DNA of 64,000 bases from Panagrolaimus kolymaensis (Eukaryota; Nematoda; Chromadorea; Rhabditida; Panagrolaimidae): contig JAJQJQ010000012.1 of assembly GCA_028622995.1 (NCBI GenBank), positions 1,674,001 through 1,738,000 on the forward strand, given 5' to 3'. This document shows, piece by piece, positions 12,425-23,800 of this stretch (positions are counted from its first letter, which is position 1; each line of letters opens with the position of its first letter). Made by a program: the position numbers and the translations under genes. Under the pieces are notes generated by a model that was not told where the DNA came from, made no database searches, and was given only the letters and a program-made list of their open reading frames with translations.

Positions 12425-12590
12425 TATAAATACCTAACGTTATCATGTATTTTTATAAAAGAATGTTTATCACTATGGAAGTTTACTTTCTCCACTTTCT
12501 GCGTAAATTTTAAAATTTAAGAAAATAATTATTTGTTCTCAAAAAGAAGCACATTTATTAGATGATTGACAAAAAAAAACATAAAAATAA
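12425..12590 (-). repeat. Copy 1 of the direct repeat; neurensin poly(A) region
   Basis: This lies about 210-380 bases downstream of the neurensin stop codon and contains AATAAA on the minus strand at about 12549, so it is probably that gene's native 3' end. It matches 9491-9645 in direct orientation, as described there. Confidence 0.6.
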
Positions 12591-12802
12591 TTTATTCTAA
12601 AAATTAAAAAAGCTCCTCGTAAAAGAATGTATGTGTTTGTAAAAATGCCATGTCGCCGAGTCGAAAAGATGGTAACTATTATGTATATGATCTTTATTTT
12701 TTGTTGTTGGTAGAATTTGGGTCTCTTATAAATGGAAAATAAATACAATTTGTGTGTGTGAATGAATGCGCGTGTGTGTTTTTTCTTCGAATAATTAATT
12801 TT

Positions 12803-13969
12803 TTAATGAAGAAGTGGAGCATGAACATCTTCGGTATCAGTGATGAGATGCTCATTGCTGCCTGAATGTGAAACAGGTTGAGAAGGTTGTTGTTTCCCGT
12901 AAGGTTGAACTTTAGAAATTTCTTCCATAACTGGAACGGGTCCAGATGTGGGTGAAATTCGATGACCTGGAGTCATTTTAGCTGGAATTACTTTAAATTT
13001 GGATGGTGCTGTGGGATAAATTCTGATTGGTGGTTCATTGGGTGTATTATCTTCGCTAACAAAAGCTGCAAGACGTTTAGTTCCAATCATTTGTGCGCAA
13101 GTTGGAACTAAGAGGCTCAAAGCCATCAAACATGCGCCACCAGCAAATACACAAAATCCCGCCATTTTCCATGTTCGCATTGGATCTTTTAACATATCAT
13201 TAAATCGTTCTTGAGGAATATAAAAATTTCCTTCATCATCTTGTGAAATTGCAATTCTCATAATAGAAAGTTCAACATCTTCACGTTGATAAGAATAACC
13301 ATAAATAATTGCAGCAGCTCCACCAATGAGAAGCAAAAGTCCAATAAGGCTAAAGAATCGACAAATATAAACACCTGTTCGTTGACGTGGTGGTGGAGGA
13401 AGGAGATACCTATAAAAATAGAATAACATTTAATGAAAGAAAAATATGGTAGCTTTTTAAATTCTATCGTCATCATTTTTTATTTTGAGCGCAAATAAGC
13501 TTAATTTAGTAAAAGCTTATTTTTTAATAGTGTTTTCATTGCTTTTATTTTAAGAAAATATTTTCCGGAAGTTTACTAAAATTTGTTTTTTTAAAGATTT
13601 AGTCAAGATAATATTAAGCAACCACCCTGAGAAGCATAATCTTATCGTAGATAGTTGGTTTCGAAAGTGGTGTTTAAAATTATTTTCAATTTTATATTTT
13701 CCTATGTCTTAGTTCTAAGTTTATAACAAAAATCTCCTCATCTAAACTTAAATCCAAAAATACCCTTACCAAGCTCCAGAAGCTTCGATCTCTTCAGCGG
13801 TTGGGGAAAGATAAAATTGATGTAAATAACTTCGAATTCCAAAGTTCTTTTTTTCTCCACCCAAAGTTACGCCATCGATTACTTCAGATTCTTTTTCCAT
13901 GGGTTGATGTTGATTGGAATTATTTAAAGAAAGATAAAACTTTTTGCCTTTTTCAATAATGGCTTTCAT
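12803..13969 (-). CDS. nrsn-1: Neurensin homologue
   Basis: Exons 13770-13969 and 12803-13409 join TG|G in phase, giving 268 residues. Residues about 45-52 read FGIRSYLHQFY, matching the conserved YGVRSYLHQFYE segment of vertebrate neurensins. Two hydrophobic segments follow (about 82-106 and 148-170); the second is WKMAGFCVFAGGACLMALSL, resembling neurensin's second membrane helix. The C-terminal tail is Pro/Ser-rich and polar. Neurensins are neuronal vesicle membrane proteins involved in neurite growth in vertebrates; a similar role here is inferred from family only. A seven-codon upstream ORF (14002 down to 13979) precedes the start. The symbol follows family naming, and orthology to a specific worm gene is not proven. 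Confidence 0.8.
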
Positions 13970-16900
13970 TTCTTTGTTTTATAAAATAATAGAATCGCCC
14001 ATTCGTTGAGCTGCCGCACCACCTTTTATTTTTGGCACGGAAGATCCTTAAAAAAAGCACACGCGATTAAAAAAAGAAGAATGCAAAAAAAAAAAATAAA
14101 AGGGTTTCTTAAATAAACTTAAGTGAAAGCCACGGCAGCTTTTCTAAGAAATTCTCATAAAAGCACATTTCAAAGAAAATAAAATAAAGAAAATGGAATT
14201 CAATTAAAGGAAAAAAGAAAAATGTGAAACTCGAAAGGAAGGCATTGATTGGTCCAAAGAGGGCTTGGTTGCAACTGCAAGGCTTTGCCTTTTAGGGCGG
14301 AGGAACACGAACACCAAGTTAAAATTTTGGCGGAGGCTTACAAATATAAATAAAACGTTGATGTGATTTTATTATGACCCTTTTTGAATGACTTTCTCAG
14401 GTGAAAAAAAGCAAATGTAAATGTATAAAATGACGATTATAATGTATGTATGTTAAGTTAATGGCAAAAAAATGATGACAGATGTGGGAAATGCGAAAAA
14501 AGCAAAGTATTAAAGTAAAAAGTAGCTCGAAAAAATATTATTAATTTAAACAATAGACATGTAAATGGAATGAATCAAAAAAGAAGCAGATTTTAGATAA
14601 TGCTATCCAGAAAAAGAAAAGAACATCAAACATAGAAAGAAAATGACATGTTTTAAAAGAAAAGTCAATTGCTAAGGGTTGAGTTAAAAGTGATTCTTAT
14701 TCTTATGACTCATTTTCAACTCTTGGATCGGTGGTGTCTTCCTTCAGAGGACTAAGCTTTCAATCCAACTTCCCGCTTCGGCCGTGACGACATTGGTTCG
14801 ATTCCAGTCATGGACAATCTTCTTTTTTCTCACTCTTTTGGCTGCTATGTTTGCAAAAGAAACCCAAACCTTTTTCTTTGTACTTCGACCTTCAACACAT
14901 TTAGTTATTCACAATCTTCCACGTCCTTAAAAAAACTACCGTTTCAAATCACATTTAAATTTCGTTCAACAAAAAAAACCGTTTAAAAATGTGCCATTCA
15001 AAGGTTGCTAAAAGGCTTCTTAAAAAAATGGTAGAAACCTTCAAACTGCTATTTGCTAGTAACATTGGCATTTCCTCCTCTTTATGTTGCCATTTTTTCT
15101 GAGAAACAACATCACAAAAAAAGAGAACAAAGTATCAAGAAAAAAAGAGTAACGACATCTCGTAAAAAGAAAGAGAAGCAAGCAAGAAAAAATTCAAAGA
15201 AAAAAAGGCAGCAGCAACAACATCGACGACATAATTCTTTCAATGAATAACTCAATATTATTGTGCCATTGCCTTAAGGCATTTTATTGATATCATTCGA
15301 AGGAGCAAAAAACAAAACAATAGAATTTTCTAGGGAGCTAGGATAGATTCCTTCCCAAAAAAGAAAGAAGATTTTTTTGGAGCTTAATTCAAAAAAGAGT
15401 AAATAAAAGAAAAATAAAACCTCATCGATGACTTTATTTATAAAATTCAATGATGATGTCAAATTTCTTTTTTTTTTCTGTTGCTTCCTTTTCAAGCAAG
15501 CTAAACACGTAATTACATACTATTTCAGGTGACGCGGTATTGTTGTTTAAACGAGAAATAAATTAATAACGTACGTATAAGCCGCGCCTTCGCTTAATTT
15601 TTTTTTCTGAAAAAAGGCGAAGAAGGGAAGAAAAGAGAAAAAACTAATTTAGAAAAAATTGTATGTAAAAAGAGAAGGAGAGCGAGGGAGAGCAGAAAAT
15701 AAAGTGTAATGGATATATCAACTTTTTTTAAAGCTTTTTTTAAATGGGCAACTTTTTTGAGGCTAAAAGTTTAAAAGCGGAAAAAAAATAAATGGGAAAG
15801 GATGAAAGAGGAAAAAACATGTTGATACGAAAAACTTTAATACAACTACATAAATATAAAATTTATTTTGACGTAAGTTGTCAAATATGGCAATTAATAA
15901 ATATGACGAGAAAAAAGAAATACACGAGAAATTAGAAGTAGCTTGGATGAAAGAATAATATCTTTTCGATGGCGGGATAAAACTCAAAAATTTTGGCAAG
16001 TAAAAATGGTAATGATTTTTGTTGTAAGACTTCTTGGGACATTGTGGATGTGTATTTATGAAATGAATGTATGTAAGCACTTTTGTGGCTTAAAAAAATA
16101 ATTTAAGTTTAATATTTTTTGCCAAAAAGTATATTTTTTAATAATGAAAAAAATGATATAAACTTGATACAAAAAGGAAATGAAAATTTGACATTTAACA
16201 AGTGAAAAGGAAATGGAGAGTAGTCACTCGAAGTCAATTTGGATAAAGAATACGAAATGAAAAACTATACGAATGCCAATTTGTTTCTATACTTTTTTTT
16301 GGATGAAACTAAAAAAGCTAGGGGAAAAATGAAAATGCGCAAACGTACACGTATAAAAAAATAACGAGGGAAAACGAAATGATGGCGTGTATGCTGGATG
16401 GATGTGATGAAAATAGATAGAATGAAAAAAGAATTTTGGAATGGCAAAAAGAAAGCATTCATCAATAAAATGAGGAGCGTCCTCTTCTTCTTCCACCATT
16501 ACCATCACCCAAAAAGAAGAGGCATTCCAAAATAAAAATAAAAATAAAAGGAGAAAAAATGGAGGATAAAAGAAAATTTGGGTCATTAATGATAGCTTCA
16601 AGAAGCTCTAAATCTAATTAAGAAAAGTGAATACGGTAACTTTAAGACATGCACTCGTATCGAATGTTTGATTAATAAAAGTTTTTAACCAAAGAATCAA
16701 GATTCGTCATTTTTTTGTTTATGATATTATTTTAATTCTAACATTAGAATTTATTATTTATAATTTTATACCACAAAGGAGTTAAAAAACAAAACATAAA
16801 ACCAAAAGCACCAAAAACAATAGAGAGAGAAAAAGATGCCAAACACAAAAAAGTGGAGAGTTAAAAAGAAAAGAAGCTTAGAGACGTTGGAATCTGAAAA

Positions 16901-17951
16901 ATGCCTATGGCACTCAAGTGCGAGAAAGAGAAAGGGAAGAATTATTCCATGATGTCACTTTTTTTTAACCATAAAAACCTCTGACGTAACAAGCAAGCAA
17001 CGAAAGCAGGCGGCAGAGCGACATAAATGCCATTTCCAACAAACAAAAAAGAAAGAAAAAACAGAGAGAAAAAAACGAAGCTTTCAAAAAAATGCAGGTT
17101 TCAATTTTAAGAAAATTTTGTCATGAATGCCACATTTAATATTTTGACAACTTGATTATGGCTTTTTTGACATACAATGTTTTTGCAGAAGGAAAAGCAA
17201 GCATAAGGTGATTTGTAGGAAAAAAGCACTTAAACTTAACATTATTCTTTGAATTTGATGTTGAAAAATAACAAAAATAGATACATATATATAAAAATTG
17301 TAAATGCGTTTTTAGTAAAAATCAAATTATCAAGGGAGATTTGTTTTTTAACAACTTTATTAAAATTTATTTATAAGCTTTTATACACTTTATTTTTAGT
17401 AACCATGGCAGAGAAATGATATATAAAAATTGTAAAAATGACGATAATTTTATAATAATATGTTTTTTGTAACTTAGATTTGTAAAATAAGATTTATTAC
17501 AGCAGTAACAACTTGCATTTCTAAATCTGTGGAGCACATTTTATACATAAGTATAAAATATCGATGGAAAGTAAATATGCAATAATCAGGTATGCAAGGA
17601 AATTTATTTGAGAAAATTTGTGTTTTAATTTTGATTCGATGGCTTTGCTTTCACCAACTTTGCTCTAGAGTTTGCGATTTCTTATACATTTTGATAAATT
17701 TATTATAAAATTCGAGGTCATTCTTTTTATCAGCTGATTTTAGATTGTTGTTGTTTGAAACCTTTTCATTTGTAAGTGATTACCGCTTAATAGAGGATAG
17801 ACAACATTTATAGTTTTTACAAAGATGAAGAAGATACATGTAATTTTTAAATATTATTTTAGTTTTATTTCCAACATAAAGTGTATTAACAATAAACGAA
17901 ATTTGATAGTATAATCACATCAATTCAAAAATCTTTTGATTTTTATAACAC
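13970..17951. other. Intergenic AT-rich region
   Basis: No gene is supported. The sequence is mostly A-rich, with many AAAGAAAAA-type purine runs on the plus strand. The only structured item seen is a tRNA-like segment with a perfect B box near 14790. Frames at 15053-15250 and 15763-16601 are low-complexity and look spurious. Confidence 0.55.
14738..14814 (+). pseudogene. tRNA-like sequence (pol III B box)
   Basis: The segment ends with GGTTCGATTCC, an exact match to the B-box consensus. The flanking five-base arms ATTGG and CCAGT pair fully (one G-T) around the TTCGATT loop, a correct T arm. An A-box-like stretch and a T-run downstream (14820-14827) are also present. However, I could not find a 5' strand that pairs with the would-be acceptor CATGGAC, nor a convincing anticodon arm. 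It is probably a tRNA-derived relic or SINE head rather than a working tRNA. Confidence 0.35.
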
Positions 17952-18073
17952 GAACCGGAACTTCTTCAGTTTCTCCACCCTACTTTTTCACTTTTTTTCA
18001 TTTTTCCCTTATTTTACAGGGGGGACCAAGGGAATTTCCTACTTTAACAGGGGAGACCAAAGGAATTTTTTTT
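17952..18073 (+). repeat. Left terminal inverted repeat of Merlin element
   Basis: This pairs with 19470-19591. Within it a motif of the form ACAGGGGRGACCAARGGAATT occurs twice in tandem (about 18017 and 18048), a likely subterminal transposase-binding repeat. Confidence 0.85.
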
Positions 18074-18140
18074 CTTCAAGAGGGAGTCGAACTTTCGACT
18101 TTCTCACAGTCAATGGTACTAACCACTCGACTATAGAAGC
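18073..18140 (-). pseudogene. tRNA-derived sequence inside the Merlin element
   Basis: Read on the minus strand, this has an A box (TAGTCGAGTGG), a D-loop-like GGTTAGTAC, an anticodon-loop-like CTGTGAG (GTG, His-type, with T33 and a purine at 37), and a B box (AGTTCGACTCC). Five of seven acceptor positions pair between GCTTCTA and TTGAAGA. The variable region is about four bases short and the anticodon and T stems have mismatches, so it is degenerate. It abuts the left inverted repeat and is absent next to the right one. Confidence 0.45.
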
Positions 18141-18230
18141 TTCAAAGACCTTTGTTTCAAACTTGAATATATTGAAATCCAAAAAAAATATAATAACTAA
18201 TTATTTATTCACAAAAAAGAATAGATTTAT

Positions 18231-19258
18231 TCATGAGTACTGTTGGATAACCTGTTGCCAAAAATGAAAAAAACCTAAATTATTAATTGCAAATTCTTTT
18301 CTCCAACAATGTTCAACGATGTAATCTGCCAATGAAGATCTATGGGTTCCATATCGGGTTTTGTGAGCAGCTTTAAACTTTTGCCAGCTGCTTTCTATTC
18401 CTTGGGTGTAAGCACCATTTTCGGGATTAATAAAATTTTCTGAGTGGTTAACGGTTAAATGAGTATAGCCTTGTGGAAGTTGATCAATGCGAAAGTATGC
18501 ACGCCACAAATCACTGATTATTATGGACCCTGGAGCAATTCGAGATTGAATGATAGGAAGAAGGGTATCAGCGTTTCGAAGAGGAACAATTTCCATAAAG
18601 CAATTAGAAGGATTTTCACGTTCAATACCTCCAAAAATCCATACTTGTTCAGTAATGATTCGTCCTGAAAAACATAAACCTAATAAACGCTTTGATGGAT
18701 ACAACTAACCTTTATTATATTTCCGTTTAGAAATGACGGTTTCGTCAATTTCAACTACCACTCCGGGTCCACCAATAACTTTAGGATGGGCAACATAATG
18801 ATCAACACAAACATCGCGACAGAATTGAAGCCAATCACAAATTGTAGCATCACCAAGATTACTTTCATCTCGACCCATTTCCCAACGAATATTTTTATAT
18901 TGAACTATTTCACGACTCCACCAATAGACAATTTCAAAAACCTTAAAATAAAAATAAATAAAATTCTAAGAAGTCTCTAATTAACCTCAATCAGCTTCAA
19001 ATGTGTACCACTAAAAAATGTATCTTTTAAAAAAGAAACTTCTTTACGACATGAAGTGGTGCGGCATCTCCAAACATCAGGTTTGTTGGAACGCTTCTGT
19101 AATCGCATCTCTCCAGAACACACACAAATCTTTTTATCAGGAATAATACCCAATTCTTGAAAGCATTTTACAACTTCTTCTTCATCAGCTAATTGGAGTT
19201 TAATAATATCACGATGGCGGAACAATTTTAAATCATTCAAAACAGAAAAAAAAACCAT
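18231..19258 (-). CDS. Merlin/IS1595-type DDE transposase
   Basis: Exons 18986-19258, 18710-18941 and 18231-18664 join in matching phases (0, then 1) to give 312 residues with no internal stop. The N-terminal part has a zinc-ribbon-like set of cysteines (CVCSGEM...WRCRTTSCRKE). The catalytic domain follows the ISXO2-like order: VEIDETVISKRKY (first Asp), IIISDLWRAYFR (second Asp) and TQGIESSWQ (third acidic residue), with the conserved HSENFINP just before it. The protein is presumed to act in the nucleus on its own inverted repeats. Length is normal for the family. The intact frame suggests the element could still be autonomous. Confidence 0.9.
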
Positions 19259-19469
19259 GACGAGAACAAATAAATGATAAAAATAAACTCCAGACTATCT
19301 TGTTTTTTATGTTTAAATAACCAAAAAAAAAGAAAGACTATAAACAAAAATAGCGCTCCCTTTCAATGATATTTGAAAAAGCTCAAACTGACAGATGCGC
19401 ATCTCGATGATTCATTTAGAAATGCAAGTTTAAAGGTTATAAAAAAACCTTTAGCTTTTGTGGAAATTC

Positions 19470-19591
19470 AAAAAAAATTCCTTTGGTCTCCCCTGTTAAA
19501 GTAGGAAATTCCCTTGGTCCCCCCTGTAAAATAAGGGAAAAATGAAAAAAAGTGAAAAAGTAGGGTGGAGAAACTGAAGAAGTGCCGTTTC
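19470..19591 (-). repeat. Right terminal inverted repeat of Merlin element
   Basis: Reverse complement of 17952-18073, differing only at a few outermost bases. Confidence 0.85.
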
Positions 19592-19711
19592 ACTAATCAT
19601 TGCTTTGTACATATGTAAAATCCTCAGTCAATTCATGAAAATTCTTTTAAACATTAGAGAGCTATTTTTTATTTAGTGAAATTTATAATGCTTTTTGTAA
19701 ATAAATTTATT

Positions 19712-20893
19712 TTACAATTCCTCATGATAATGTTTATGAAAATGCATCATTAAACCAAATTCACCATGTGAAAATGGAGTCCTTTCAAATTTCCAAATAA
19801 ATTGGCACAATCCCAATACGATTGTAACCACCACCATTGAAGCTGTAAAAGAATAATGAATAAAAGCAAAAAATGAAATTGAAATCAGTGAGATTCCAAG
19901 CAATAATGAAAGACAAATAAAAGCTGGAGTATCATTTAAATATTTTTCATTGGCTTCAATATTTGGAAATGGTTTCGCTGGAGAATTAGCCATAAGTAAA
20001 ATCCAATGAAATAGAATTTGAACTTTGAAAATGTAATCACAAAAAGCTCGATTTCGAGTTTTACGAAATAGTAAACGATATGTGCAACAATAAGAACAAA
20101 ATCCCAATAAACTGGAAAAAAATTTTGATTATGAATAGTTTCAACTTTAATTTATTTATATTTTTGAACTTTTGGATTTGTAATGTTTAAGTTAATTTTT
20201 TTAAAGAAGCTGACCATTCTGTACTTTAAAACTACAAAGATATTAGCAAATTATGTTTTTTAGTTCCCTTTAGAAACAGAAAGAAGCCTTATGTAGAAAC
20301 ATAACAATATTTTTTTATTTTTGAGTTTAAAAATAATTAAAAGTTCAACAACAAATATGAAAGTATTTGTTTAGTATGAACAGAAATTCTGGTAATTTGA
20401 GGTAGCATGAAGCAATTAATTACGAAAATTAACATAAATTTAAGAATTGTCTTAAAAATATTTAAACTTTCTGAATCTAGCAACAACGAACCAATAAAAA
20501 TTCTTAATTTCATTTTTCTTAAATTGTGGAAGAATAATCTCCTTTGATTTTCTATTGAATGTTTTTCGTTGGTAATATTAATTTTTTAAACTTTTCTAAA
20601 AAATTACTAAAAACTTAAAAAGAAAAGCTTGCATAAGACTTTGGTATTTAATTTTCTATTTTTAGGAACCTATGCTCTTGAGACATCAAGGTTTAATTAT
20701 TTTTCAAAGATTCAAATAATAAATTTTCCAATTATTTTTTCTTTTTATATGTATAAATTGAGCTAATTTATAAATCTTTTTTTGCTCCTTCCTACGTTAA
20801 TTTTTAAAGTTAACCTTCAAATTTATATTTTTAAATTTAGAAAAAAACTTACATAGTAATAAGTTCAATAACTTTATGACAGCATAAAGCCAT
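19712..20893 (-). CDS. Small multi-pass membrane protein, unknown
   Basis: A short first exon (20853-20893, 13 codons plus 2 bases) joins a 400-base second exon (19712-20111) across a 741-base intron with GTAAGT and TTTTTCCAG ends. The result is 146 residues with matching phase. Hydrophobic segments lie at about 8-22, 40-55, 78-98 and 102-122, suggesting up to four membrane passes. The N-terminal part is Cys-rich (ALCCHK, FCSYCC) and the C terminus is His-rich (MMHFHKHYHEEL). No family is recognised. The correct splice signals and codon-like composition support a real gene. Confidence 0.65.
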
Positions 20894-23800
20894 AATATTT
20901 TTTCATCGTTTCATATTATTATTATCCATAAATTAAATTCATTTTTAAAATTTACAAAAAGCAGCTTTAATAGTTTTATTTTGGGAAGCTAGCTCATTCA
21001 CAAATGTTTTGCTTTATTGCATGGAAAGCTCAGTCCATTTTTTTGCTTGTTTGCTACCTTTCTGTTTTCTCTTTTCTTCAATCGATATTTTTACAAACTG
21101 CAGATAAATGCAGCTAACTAGCTGCTTGCTTGCCTGCCGGCAAAAGCGGTGGCGGTGGGCTTTTTCATTTTCTAACGAGTATGTCGGTGGCCGCCCAAAT
21201 GTAACACATCCAAAAATTGTTGTTTTTTCTTTTTTGGAAGATTAATGAGAGTTCTAAAAAGTTTACGGTAATAAATAATTATACTTTACTATTTTAATAA
21301 GCTTGTTTATTTTTTTTTATTTTTGTGTTTTTCAACAAAAATGTCAAGTTTCCGGCTTTTGGTGAGAGAAGGAAGAAGAAAGTTCACTATAAAGTTATTT
21401 TCATAAAACTTTTTTATAAAATTAAAAAATTAAGAATTGTTTTTTTTTTCTTCAAAGATCTGTTTTTGGTTTTTTTTTACATTCAAACACTTATTTTTTT
21501 TAGCAGAGGAAAAAAAGTATTTAGGAAAAGATGAAAGAATAAGAGAAAATTAAAACCAACCTGTGACGTCTTCAAGAAAAAAATATTTAAAACTTTTTTT
21601 TGTTCCCTTCTTTCTTTATTTTCCTTTATCTTTTGTGTTTTACACGTGATAAAACAAGAACGACGACAACCGCAACGATGACAACGACGTTTTTTTTCTT
21701 AAGTCTTCGTTGTTAGTTTGACAACCGTCCGCAATTGCAACAACAAAAAAACTTTTTTGGAACTTTTTGGATGAGCAAGAAAAAAATTCTGTTTGCCTTT
21801 TTTTGCTGTTTTTTTGGAAGTTCCGCCTTTTGTCTTTTCTTCTTTTCTTTTTTAAAGAGGAAGATGGTTAAAAGATAAATTAACTCTTCTTTTTTTCTAG
21901 CTACAGCAGCAGCAAAAAAGAAAATGAAGATGGGTTTAACATTTGAGAGAGATGAGAGTAATTTTTTCTAAAGACTATTAGTTACTTATGTCGTAAATAA
22001 AAATTTTTTTTACATACTTTGTTTGTGTCGGTTTCTTTTTTTGAAAGGTGTTTTTTGTTCTTTTTTATTTCTTTTGTGACGCGCGCAGTTTTGATACCTT
22101 TATTAACTTTCTTCTTTTTTTATTTTTTAATAATTGTGTTTTTGAATGGTGTTTTACTATACACAAACACAAAAAGAAGGATTATCTCATTCTGCCATAT
22201 TTATTACTTTTTATTTTCCAAATGAATGGAAGGTGTAATTTCTTTTTTTTGTAAAAGTTTATTTTCTTTTTTTATTAGAAAAAAATATGAAAGGAAGCTA
22301 AAAACAGGCAATTATTAGTTATTGAAAACAGTAGCTTTCATTATAATACGTTTTTAATAGCAGAGTTATTTTGAAAGAGTAAAGCAACATTTTTTTAAAA
22401 ATAAATATTTAGGTTAGTTAGGCCGCTTCAGCATTTTTCTTAGACTGTAAGTTTTACTGTAACAAAAATACTTATTCTTTATTGTGGAAAAAAATTAATT
22501 AACTTTGTTTAATATCGTAACCTTTTCACTTAAAATCCAGATTTTTATTTCAAAATAAAATAAATTGAGTTCATTCGTTCCAATAAACAAATTATGGTAC
22601 ATCAGCACCAAAAAATTTTTTTACGAGCAACACTTGTTTGAATTTTTTAAAATTGAAATCCGATTTTGTAAGACCTCTTTCAAAAAAAGAAAAAATTTGA
22701 ACACAAAACAATTCTTTGCTCTTTTTCTTTCTTTTGGAGTCCATTTTATTTTTATAATGTTTGCTCAAGTTTTTTTTAAATGTCTCCATTATCTTCCATC
22801 ATCGTCAGCTATTCTTTATTCTCTTTCTAATATATAAAACGTGAGAAACGAAGTCTCTGATGTTGTATATTTTATGTTATATGTTTTAACAATAATAAAA
22901 TATAATACACATATTTCTATGTGTCCCTCATCTTCTTTTTTGTTTGTTGTTAAAAAATTAATTTTTCTATTTTATATTATTTTTTCATCTGCATGTTTTA
23001 TTTCCTTCCTGTTATAATGTTGTTTCAGGCTTTCAGCCTGGCTGGCGCATTTTCATTCTTCAAAAAATAATTTGTTCACTTTTTTTAAATTTTTCTGTTT
23101 TTACCAAAAAATTTCACATACTTTTTTTCTTCACTAATTTTGTTTTGATTGGGACCTTTAATTCCTTTTTTCTCCATTCACTATTTTTTACTCCCATTTT
23201 TTGTTAAACTAAAAACTACAACAAAAAACAGGTATCTTTTATAAAAAAAAAATAATTTTTTTGTAGTTTCACTAAAAATGTTTTTTTATTTTTTACGAAT
23301 TAATTGTGGAGGCTTTGGGACGGAAGCCTATTATATTTAAAATAAGTACATGGATGACGAAACGTAAAAGAGAAAAGAAGTTTTTTCTTTCTAAAAAAAG
23401 TCTTCTTTCATTTACAAAATGCCATCAGCAACAGAATATAGGATATAGTTGCCGATGCGATAGTATGTATGTTTAAAAGCTGCCATCGTAAGCGTCATTT
23501 ACGTATGTATAAAAAAAGTGTTGTCACGGAAGAAGGAGTGCCACTTCTTTTTTCTTTTTTGCCTTCTTCCAATTTTTAATGACATCGTGGAGAAAAGAGA
23601 AGAAGGGATATTTGCTAAAAGTTATTTACACTTTTTTATTAATAAGCTTTATTTATATAAAAAGATGAGATTTTTTAATCCCCGACTTGCTAGTTTGTTT
23701 GGGAGTGAAAAAGATAAAACTAAATTGCATTCTATCACCGTCTTTTTAATCCTGAGTAGTTAATAAAGAAGTCCATTTTTGGATGCACCTTTAATTAAAA

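Larger units (their letters stand above)
17952..19591 (-). mobile_element. Merlin (IS1595/ISXO2-type) DNA transposon
   Basis: Inverted repeats of about 122 bp bound this 1.64-kb element (17952-18073 and 19470-19591). They are almost identical apart from the outermost 8 bases (GAACCGGA against GAAACGGC). Inside is one three-exon transposase gene on the minus strand with all catalytic motifs. The near-identity of the arms and the open frame suggest recent activity. I could not identify a target-site duplication of the 8-9 bp expected for Merlin, so the exact outer boundary may be a few bases off. Confidence 0.85.
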
